19,521 bases of DNA from Mageeibacillus sp. UBA5770. Lineage in GTDB: Bacteria; Bacillota_A; Clostridia; Saccharofermentanales; Saccharofermentanaceae. Every line of letters begins with the position of its first letter. The stretch's first letter is position 1. The notes beneath the pieces are model-generated. The model searched no databases. It worked only from the letters and a program-made list of their open reading frames with translations, and was not told where the DNA came from. The translations under genes were made by a program, and so were the position numbers. This document shows, piece after piece, positions 13,541-19,521 of the stretch. The stretch lies in NCBI GenBank assembly GCA_002418705.1, contig DIEQ01000010.1, positions 16,876-36,396 of the forward strand, in the 5' to 3' direction.

Positions 13541-14641
13541 TTATGCTGTTGCTTTTTCCCAGTACATGGTGGAGACAGTGTCTTCTGAGATCACAGCAGC
13601 TTCTTCAAGCAGGCCGTATTTAAGGGCAAGGTCAGCTGTCTGCTGGATGGCAGCCATATCTGTGTAGCCGATTTTCGCGGGATCAAAGCCTTCAGGTACG
13701 ACAAGCTTGGCAATTTCCTGTGCCATGTATGTCTGATGCTCAAGGGATACGCTCTGGTCGACATCATACACGGTCTGGCCGGCAGCTGCAGGATCGGCAC
13801 AGGCATCGGCCCAGCCCTTGATGGAAGCTTTGAGGAAGCGGACGTAGAGGTCCTCATTCTCGGCAATCCATTCAGCACTTACAAAGAGGCAGTCTTCCAG
13901 CATCGCAACGCCTGCATCGTTCATGTCGAGTACGTTCAAGTCAGTATCTGCAAGGCCGGACTCCAGAAGAAGTCCGTATTCGTTGTAAATCATGGCAGAA
14001 GCCGCATCGACTTCGCCGTTGATCAGCTGGTTCATCGTGTAATCCTGCTGAACGAGTGTAACGTCGGTATCTTTGTTGAGGCTGTTGGCTTCGAGCAATG
14101 CATAGATTTCATACTCATTGCCGCCGAACCACGAGCCGATCTTCTTGCCGGCCAGATCAGCCGGGGTCTCAATCCCTGTTTCAGCTTTGGATACAAGGAG
14201 CATGGCACTCTTCTGGAAAACCTGTCCGGCATGGATCAGTTCCCAGCCCTGCGACTGATATTTAAGAAGGCTCGAAACCCAGGTTACGCCTACATCAGCA
14301 ACACCGTTATAGACCTGCTGCTCGGGAATGATATCACTTCCGCCGGGAAGAATCTCAATGTCGATTCCTTCTTCAGCGTAATAACCCTTCGCCGCGGCTA
14401 CATAGTAACCCATAAACTGAGACTGAGGCAGCCACTTGAGCTGAAGAGTCAGTTTGTCCATTTCTCCGGCAGCGGTTGTTTCCGCTGCCGCAGTTTCTTC
14501 AGGGGCAGCGGTTGCTTCTGCTGTTGTCGCTGCCGCGCTTGCTGCTGCTGTTGTATCAGCAGCTTTGGTGCCGCAGCCGGAAGCGATTGTTAAGACCATC
14601 ATGATGACCGCGAGTAGACCACTTAAACGTCTTTTTTTCAT
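13541..14641 (-). CDS. NMT1/THI5-like ABC transporter substrate-binding lipoprotein
   Basis: A 366-residue extracytoplasmic binding protein. Its signal peptide ends in LTIASGC (lipid Cys23). An Ala/Thr/Glu-rich tether of about 35 residues follows, then the NMT1/THI5 (SsuA-like) periplasmic fold: LTLQLKWLPQSQFMGYYVAA, KGYYAEEGIDIEI, a GGSDIIPEQQV ligand-site loop and KKIGSWFGGNEYEIYA. This class binds small cyclic compounds such as thiamine pyrimidine precursor and taurine/sulfonates. Downstream of dihydropyrimidine dehydrogenase and hydantoinase genes, the ligand is probably a pyrimidine, dihydropyrimidine or hydantoin; this is inferred from context. AGGAGG is 8 bases before the ATG. It is the last gene of the operon, placed next to the second permease. 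Confidence 0.86.
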   Translation of the reverse strand: MKKRRLSGLLAVIMMVLTIASGCGTKAADTTAAASAAATTAEATAAPEETAAAETTAAGEMDKLTLQLKWLPQSQFMGYYVAAAKGYYAEEGIDIEILPGGSDIIPEQQVYNGVADVGVTWVSSLLKYQSQGWELIHAGQVFQKSAMLLVSKAETGIETPADLAGKKIGSWFGGNEYEIYALLEANSLNKDTDVTLVQQDYTMNQLINGEVDAASAMIYNEYGLLLESGLADTDLNVLDMNDAGVAMLEDCLFVSAEWIAENEDLYVRFLKASIKGWADACADPAAAGQTVYDVDQSVSLEHQTYMAQEIAKLVVPEGFDPAKIGYTDMAAIQQTADLALKYGLLEEAAVISEDTVSTMYWEKATA

Positions 14642-14683
14642 AGAAATTTCCTCCTGTTGTCTTTGTCTTTTGCTCTTGGTTCT

Positions 14684-15451
14684 TTATCTTTGTGAAGCGT
14701 GCCATTTGATGGCGTCGCGTTCGACCAACAAAATAATAAGATAGAGGATGATTCCGGCCAAGGAGGCAACTACGATATACGACCAGCCCATCGCCATCTC
14801 TGCTTTTCTCAGGTTGTCCTTGATCCCGAAGCCCAGTCCTGAAGTTGAGGCTGCAAAGTACTCACTTATGATCGCAGCGATGATCGCTGATGCGATGTTG
14901 ATCTTGCAGGCTGTAAAAATATAGGGAAGGCTGTTCGGCAGCCGCAGCTTCTTGAAAATCGTCCATTTATCCGCAGCCACGGTATGCATCAGATCCAGCG
15001 AAAACGGCTTGAGCTTGTTGAGTCCGCTGTACGTGTTTATTGCCATGGCCGCCATGCAGACGACCGTTACGACGCCGATTTTCTGTCCCATACCTGTCGA
15101 AAACCATAGGTTCATGATCGGAGAAAGTGCGACAACCGGAACGGCATTAAAGGCTGTAATGACGATCATCCCTCCGTAGCCCCACTTGGGAAAAATGGTA
15201 GCAACGACAGCGATCATGAATCCGATCAGGGAGCCGATGGCCATTCCGATCAGCGCACCTGATATTGTTACGCCGCAGTCCCGAAGTGTCTTTAAAATAT
15301 TTTCGGAAAGTGTTTCGGCGATCTCGAGCGGGACGGGCAGCTGGAATTTTTTGAGGTCAAGAAGCTTGTGCAGGAAACCGAGCTGCCAGATTGTCAGGAA
15401 TGCAATACCGAAGGCCGCCGGCCATACGATGTTTTTCCATTTGTTTTTCAT
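14684..15451 (-). CDS. ABC transporter permease (BPD type, second of pair)
   Basis: A 255-residue membrane protein with about six hydrophobic segments, starting with WKNIVWPAAFGIAFLTIWQLGF. The permease-ATPase coupling loop reads AADKWTIFKKLRLPNSLPYIFTACKINIA (EAA-type motif, about residues 160-190). It is most like SsuC/TauC/ThiX-type permeases. Its ATG at 15451 overlaps the stop of the first permease by 4 bases; the longer in-frame start at 15490 has no good site. With its partner it forms the channel of the importer for the operon's ring substrate. Confidence 0.87.
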   Translation of the reverse strand: MKNKWKNIVWPAAFGIAFLTIWQLGFLHKLLDLKKFQLPVPLEIAETLSENILKTLRDCGVTISGALIGMAIGSLIGFMIAVVATIFPKWGYGGMIVITAFNAVPVVALSPIMNLWFSTGMGQKIGVVTVVCMAAMAINTYSGLNKLKPFSLDLMHTVAADKWTIFKKLRLPNSLPYIFTACKINIASAIIAAIISEYFAASTSGLGFGIKDNLRKAEMAMGWSYIVVASLAGIILYLIILLVERDAIKWHASQR

Positions 15452-16248
15452 ATCTGTATACCTGCCTCTCCCTGCGAGACGTTCTGCCACGGCAGCACTA
15501 ACCGCTGGATAAATACAACAATGTAGTAGCTGATAATTCCCATGAATGCACTGGTGATAACGGATGCCCAGAAAATGTCAGGTGAATTCGAATACAGGGA
15601 ATACAGTATTTTGACACCGATCCCGCTTTTCGATCCGAGCATGTCAACGAGGATGGAGGCGGTTACCGCCATAGGTGCAGCGATCTTGAGACCGGTGAAC
15701 AGATACGACATGGAATACGGGAACATGAGCTTCATGTATATTTTGTATTTGCTGGCGGCAATGGAATAGAGCAGGTCCTTCTTGTCCTGTTCGACACTCT
15801 TCAGGCCGCTCAGCATATTGACGGCAACCGGGAAGAAGGTGATGTATGCCGCAATAAGGATTCTCGATACGTTCATGTCGCGTACAATATTGAAAATAAT
15901 CGGAGCCAGGCCAAGCACCGGGATCATCTGTGACACGATCAGGTAGGGAAAAGATATTCTCTCCACCGTCCTTGAAAGGCTCATGACGATGGCCAGGAAA
16001 ATCCCGACGGCAGCACCGCAGGTAAATCCGATGACCGCCCTCGAAAAAGTGACGGCTCCGGCTTCCAGCAGCATTTTCCAGTTCTGGAAAACGGTGATGA
16101 ATATATTGTGGAGAAAGGGGAGCTTCATGTCCGCCATCTGATCCATCGCGGCATACTTGAGCAGAAATGCGAGGAGTTCCCAGGCCGCGGCAATGCAGAC
16201 GATCCATACCGCTGCGACGATCCTTCTGCTCTTTTTGTCTTCGGACAT
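15448..16248 (-). CDS. ABC transporter permease (BPD type, first of pair)
   Basis: A 266-residue SsuC/ThiX-type permease with about six membrane segments, beginning RRIVAAVWIVCIAAAWELLAF. The EAA-type coupling loop is AASKYKIYMKLMFPYSMSYLFTGLKIAAP, at about residues 170-198. It resembles the second permease only moderately, so the channel is a heterodimer. The start at 16248 has GAGGGGG 7 bases upstream, formed by the last codons of the ATPase gene; a GTG two codons earlier overlaps the ATPase stop and is an alternative. Confidence 0.87.
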   Translation of the reverse strand: MSEDKKSRRIVAAVWIVCIAAAWELLAFLLKYAAMDQMADMKLPFLHNIFITVFQNWKMLLEAGAVTFSRAVIGFTCGAAVGIFLAIVMSLSRTVERISFPYLIVSQMIPVLGLAPIIFNIVRDMNVSRILIAAYITFFPVAVNMLSGLKSVEQDKKDLLYSIAASKYKIYMKLMFPYSMSYLFTGLKIAAPMAVTASILVDMLGSKSGIGVKILYSLYSNSPDIFWASVITSAFMGIISYYIVVFIQRLVLPWQNVSQGEAGIQI

Positions 16249-16250
16249 AT

Positions 16251-17021
16251 TCACACCCCCTCAAAGCTTTTTCTGATCTTGGCGACATACTCATAGAATT
16301 CGGGCGTTTCTCTGAGTGTGTTTCTGCGCGGGCGCGGCAGGTCGATATCGACAACGGCTGATATGCGGCCCGGATGGGGTGACAGCACGACGACGCGGTC
16401 CGACAGGAAAACCGATTCCGGAATGTTATGTGTTACGAAAATAATCGTCTTGTTGGTTTTGCTCCAGATCTTGAGCAGATCTTCGTTTAACTTTTCACGG
16501 GTAAATTCATCGAGAGCCGAAAAGGGCTCGTCCATCAGCAGGTACTCCGGCTCAAGGGCAAGGGCACGGGCAATGCCGACTCTCTGCTGCATGCCGCCGC
16601 TCAGTTCAAAAGGGTATTTGGAACCGAAATTCTGCAGGTCCACAAGATCAAGCATTTTGTTGATCCGTGAGGTCCTCTCCTTTTTGGGGACTCCCATGAT
16701 TTCCATCGGCATGCAGATGTTTCTTCTCACCGTCCGCCAGTCGTATAGCACCGGGCTCTGGAACACAATACCGTATTTTTTCTGGATGCGAATCTCCCTC
16801 GGGGTCAGCCCGTGTATGGAGACGCTGCCGGAGGTTGGCTGGATCAGATCGGCAATAATGCGCAGCAGCGTTGTCTTGCCGCAGCCTGAAGGTCCCAGCA
16901 GCGAGATGAATTCACCCTGGCGGATATCGAGGCTCACGTCATTTAAGGCAACAATATCCTCTCCGTTATTTACCTGGTACTTCATGCTTACATTCTTGAT
17001 TTGGATTTCTGGTTCACTCAT
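16251..17021 (-). CDS. ABC transporter ATP-binding protein (SsuB/TauB/ThiZ-like)
   Basis: A 256-residue ATPase with Walker [10 protein letters not shown] (43-51), Q-loop [12 protein letters not shown], signature LSGGMQQR, Walker [13 protein letters not shown] and switch His in FVTHNIPES. It belongs to the nitrate/sulfonate/taurine (SsuB) group, the usual partners of NMT1/THI5-like binding proteins. It powers import from the cytoplasmic face. The ATG overlaps the stop of the upstream dehydrogenase gene by 4 bases with AAAAGGAG upstream, so transport and catabolism are translated together. Confidence 0.92.
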   Translation of the reverse strand: MSEPEIQIKNVSMKYQVNNGEDIVALNDVSLDIRQGEFISLLGPSGCGKTTLLRIIADLIQPTSGSVSIHGLTPREIRIQKKYGIVFQSPVLYDWRTVRRNICMPMEIMGVPKKERTSRINKMLDLVDLQNFGSKYPFELSGGMQQRVGIARALALEPEYLLMDEPFSALDEFTREKLNEDLLKIWSKTNKTIIFVTHNIPESVFLSDRVVVLSPHPGRISAVVDIDLPRPRRNTLRETPEFYEYVAKIRKSFEGV

Positions 17022-18520
17022 ATGTTTTCTCTCCTTTTACCGGCGGATATGGCTCCTGTGGGGCAGACCACCGCACAAAGATGACAGCCGACACATTTTT
17101 TCGCGGTTAGTACCGGTTTATTTCCGGCTTCTGTGAATTCTATCGCCTGATGTCCTCCATCCAGGCAGGAAAGATAGCATCGTCCGCAGCCCAGGCACTT
17201 ACTTCGATTGAAGTTCGGGTAGGATATGGAATGACGGTTAACCTGATCTGCCGGCACGATGTTGCTGAGTGCCATGCCGACCATTTCGTCGAGGGATGCG
17301 AATCCGTTTTCCCCGAGATAGGAGGACAGACCGCCGATCAGATCGTCAATAATCCGGTACCCGTACTGCATGACGGAGGTTGTGACCTGAATATTTTCGC
17401 AGCCCATCGAGATAAATTCCGCGGCATCGCGCCAGGTTTCTATGCCGCCCATGCCGCTGACCGGGGCATCCTTGAGACCGGGATGCTTCTTCATGTCATG
17501 GATGAAGCGCAGTGCGATCGGTTTGACTGTCTTGCCGGAGTAGCCGCCGATACAGGACTTCCCGTCCACTTTCGGTTCCGATATGAAGTTCTCCAGATTG
17601 ATGTTCATGATGCTTTTGATGGTATTGATCGCGGCGATTCCCGTTGCTCCGCTCTGCATCGCTGCCAGTGCGGGGATTTCCATATTTCCGATATTCGGCG
17701 TCATTTTGGCTAGGATGGGAAGGTGCGTACCCCTTCTTGCTGCGGCCGTAAACATGGCGACCATCTCCGGATTCTGCCCGACATCGGAGCCTAAGCCCTC
17801 GCCTGTCATATGCGGGCACGAAAAATTACATTCGATAATGTCGGCACCGGCCTCTGTGACCCTCCGGGCAAGGTATGTCCACTCTTCGTCATCCTGTCCG
17901 AGTATGGAGGCGATGATGATTTTCTGCGGATAATCAGCTTTGAGGCGCCTCAGGAAGTCCATGTTTTCTTCGAAGGGATGATCGGAAATCTGTTCAATAT
18001 TCTTAAATCCTATGAATGAATTGCCTTCTTTTCGCAGGGCCGAAAACCTCGGTGATACTTCCTGCGGGACAAAGGTTCCAATCGTCTTGAATGCAGCCCC
18101 GGCCCATCCCATATCAAATGCCCGGGCTACCATCTCGTAATTACTTGCGACAACGGACGAGGACAGGAAAAACGGATTTTCACAGGGTACTCCGCAAAAT
18201 GTGATGGACAGGTCTGCTTTTCGGAGACCGGCGGTTCCGGCATTTCCGGCGTATGCCAGAAGCTGAGGAATTCTCACCGGGCGGTCTGTTGTTCCAAGGA
18301 TGCAGGCTGACATGCAGTCTTTTTCATTGCACGTATGGCAGAGCTCACAGTCGGCTGCTGATTCCGCTGCTCCGTTGATATTGTCAAATCTGAGTGAGCG
18401 GATAATTTTAGCCGGATCTAATACATTCGGACATGTTTTTGAACAGGGGGCGTCATGGCAGAGCAGGCATCCGTCTGCTTCTTTTTTTGCAGAAATCTCA
18501 TTCAAAACATGAACCTGCAT
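17018..18520 (-). CDS. preA: PreA-type dihydropyrimidine dehydrogenase with PreT-like N-terminal Fe-S domain
   Basis: A 500-residue cytoplasmic enzyme in three parts. Residues 1-90 form a Cys-rich domain (Cys18/21/26/30 in [13 protein letters not shown], then Cys58/61/64/69/73) that looks like the start of PreT and of eukaryotic DPD. Residues ~90-430 are the FMN-binding dihydroorotate dehydrogenase-type barrel, very like E. coli PreA ([53 protein letters not shown]). The C-terminal ferredoxin domain has Cys442/445/448/452 and Cys476/479/482/486. PreA reduces uracil/thymine to the dihydro form or the reverse. E. coli PreA is about 411 residues and takes electrons from PreT; here the PreT FAD/NAD module is absent. 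The start at 18520 has AAGGAGG 8 bases upstream. It follows the hydantoinase gene by 38 bases. Confidence 0.88.
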   Translation of the reverse strand: MQVHVLNEISAKKEADGCLLCHDAPCSKTCPNVLDPAKIIRSLRFDNINGAAESAADCELCHTCNEKDCMSACILGTTDRPVRIPQLLAYAGNAGTAGLRKADLSITFCGVPCENPFFLSSSVVASNYEMVARAFDMGWAGAAFKTIGTFVPQEVSPRFSALRKEGNSFIGFKNIEQISDHPFEENMDFLRRLKADYPQKIIIASILGQDDEEWTYLARRVTEAGADIIECNFSCPHMTGEGLGSDVGQNPEMVAMFTAAARRGTHLPILAKMTPNIGNMEIPALAAMQSGATGIAAINTIKSIMNINLENFISEPKVDGKSCIGGYSGKTVKPIALRFIHDMKKHPGLKDAPVSGMGGIETWRDAAEFISMGCENIQVTTSVMQYGYRIIDDLIGGLSSYLGENGFASLDEMVGMALSNIVPADQVNRHSISYPNFNRSKCLGCGRCYLSCLDGGHQAIEFTEAGNKPVLTAKKCVGCHLCAVVCPTGAISAGKRRENI

Positions 18521-18558
18521 CTGACAGCCCTCCTTTTTGTACGTAATCTGCATGGACA

Positions 18559-19521
18559 TTACTTTTTCCCTGCTCTCTTAACGAACTTGCCCCAACCGGG
18601 TGTGCCTGTAAATTCTCCGTCTTTATACACGAGATTGCCTCTGGAAAAGGTCATGACCGGATATCCGCGGAACTTCTTGCCGGCCCAGATTGTGTGGTCA
18701 ACATCCGAATGCATCGTCTCGACAGATACGGTAAAATCTTTTTCCGTGTCGTAAATCACGATATCCGCATCTTTACCTACCGTCAGGGAACCCTTTTGTG
18801 TGCAGCCGAATATTCTGGCGGGATTGGCTGAGCATAATTCGACGGCTTTATTGAAGGTGATTTTGCCGGCGTTCGCAGCGGCCAGCATATATGGGTACAG
18901 GTTCTCGATGCCGGCACAGCCGTTGGGTATCTTGGTGAAATCATCCTTGCCCCAGTCTTTTTCGAAGCTCTGAAAAGGACAGTGGTCTGTAGCCACCGTA
19001 TCAATACCGCCCGTACGGATTGCTTTCCACAGGGCATCCTGGCTCTCAATCCCTTTCATCGGCGGGGAGCAGACGAAGTTTCTGCCGTCCTCACGCTTAT
19101 AGACTTGATTGGTGAATTCCAGATACTGGGGGCAGGTCTCCACATAGACTTCATAGCCTTCTGTTTTTGCGGCAATCGCAGCCTCGAGTCCTTCTTTGTC
19201 GGCCATATGGACGATATAGAGCGGCGCATCAAGGTTCTTGGCCCAGTGGATCGCACGCCTGTCTGCTTCCGCCTCAACAAATTCCGGGCGGCTCAGATAG
19301 TGGTACCAGGGTGACAGCGTGCCCTCTTCCCTGAATTTTGCGACATTCAGGTCAATCAGGTCCGGGTTTTCGGCATGTATATTGATAACCGCCCCTACTT
19401 CTTTGCCCTTCATGAGGATTTTGGCAAATGTTCCGTCATCCACCATCAGCCCTTCTTTTTTGTAGACGAAGAAGCATTTGAAGCTTGTCACGCCTTCAGC
19501 AACTGCTGTCTCCATCTCTTC
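18559..19521 (-). CDS. Dihydropyrimidinase / D-hydantoinase (partial, 5' end off window)
   Basis: The frame is open to the right edge, leaving about 320 C-terminal residues of an expected ~460. Counting from the first Met in the window, the carboxylated metal-bridging Lys (SFKCFF, Lys13), His47 (NIHAEN), His103 (IVHMADKEG) and Asp177 (ATDHCPF) of the two-metal amidohydrolase site are all present. The substrate loop [15 protein letters not shown] matches dihydropyrimidinase/hydantoinase better than dihydroorotase or allantoinase. The first HxH ligands lie off window. It opens dihydrouracil/dihydrothymine (or hydantoins) to N-carbamoyl amino acids, the step after the PreA reaction. It is the first visible gene of the operon; the promoter is off the window. 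Confidence 0.88.
   Translation of the reverse strand, partial: EEMETAVAEGVTSFKCFFVYKKEGLMVDDGTFAKILMKGKEVGAVINIHAENPDLIDLNVAKFREEGTLSPWYHYLSRPEFVEAEADRRAIHWAKNLDAPLYIVHMADKEGLEAAIAAKTEGYEVYVETCPQYLEFTNQVYKREDGRNFVCSPPMKGIESQDALWKAIRTGGIDTVATDHCPFQSFEKDWGKDDFTKIPNGCAGIENLYPYMLAAANAGKITFNKAVELCSANPARIFGCTQKGSLTVGKDADIVIYDTEKDFTVSVETMHSDVDHTIWAGKKFRGYPVMTFSRGNLVYKDGEFTGTPGWGKFVKRAGKK

Noticed and set aside
13736..14593. 285-residue open frame on the plus strand opposite the binding-protein gene
   Set aside because: It is antisense to a gene with signal peptide and clear family motifs; its Cys/Ser-rich translation mirrors the Ala/Thr-rich tether codons.
17018..18520. Val at the position of the catalytic Cys of human DPD (GSDVGQNPE)
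   Set aside because: E. coli PreA has the same pattern, so this is normal for the bacterial PreA class rather than loss of activity.
1..19521. CRISPR arrays, tRNA or rRNA genes, insertion sequences
   Set aside because: No regularly spaced repeats, cloverleaf-like sequence, rRNA segments or transposase motifs were seen on either strand.

Overview
The window looks like chromosomal DNA of an anaerobic, low-to-mid-GC member of the Bacillota (Clostridia). Most genes have strong AGGAGG-type ribosome binding sites, many are packed with 4-base ATGA overlaps, and the gene content is rich in iron-sulfur and flavin proteins. I cannot name a genus. No tRNA, rRNA, CRISPR array, transposase or phage gene is visible.

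Left part (1-6642) has a metal and Fe-S theme. The tail of a cation diffusion facilitator fused to a NifX-like domain enters from the left edge. On the minus strand there follow a CoA-binding protein, a flavin reductase-like protein and a 33-residue micro-ORF that resembles the first ~25 residues of NifU/IscU. Upstream of these lies a five-gene minus-strand operon (5261 to 1890): NifX-like protein, two MinD/Mrp-type ATPases each carrying two [4Fe-4S] motifs, a metallo-beta-lactamase-fold hydrolase and a second NifX-like protein with a Cys/His tail. It ends at a clear intrinsic terminator. Upstream again are a Gly-rich DUF5320 protein and a DUF89 (ARMT1-like) protein. Each has its own promoter, and the two promoters share a 19-base identical block that contains the -35 box and a GGGCATATG operator-like sequence. 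No nitrogenase gene is present, so the NifX-like proteins probably serve another metal or Fe-S cluster pathway.

Middle part (6643-13400) is redox and membrane related. A plus-strand pair encodes a dihydrolipoamide dehydrogenase-like flavoprotein and a phytoene desaturase-like FAD oxidoreductase; the first is preceded by a terminator-like hairpin and a long structured leader. Convergent to them is a minus-strand operon of a TspO/MBR-type membrane protein, an NTF2/SnoaL-like protein and a short-chain dehydrogenase, driven by a good sigma-70 promoter. Next is a secreted lipoprotein with a sulfite-oxidase-type molybdopterin fold.

Right part (13541-19521) is one minus-strand operon for pyrimidine (or related cyclic ureide) uptake and reductive breakdown: dihydropyrimidinase/hydantoinase (5' end off the window), a PreA-type dihydropyrimidine dehydrogenase with an added PreT-like N-terminal Fe-S domain, and an ABC importer (ATPase, two permeases, NMT1/THI5-like binding lipoprotein). 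The importer would bring in the substrate, the PreA-like enzyme would interconvert pyrimidine and dihydropyrimidine, and the hydantoinase would open the ring. The most unusual points are the shared operator architecture, the NifU-like micro-ORF, the structured leader and the PreT-N/PreA fusion that lacks the NAD(P)H/FAD module.
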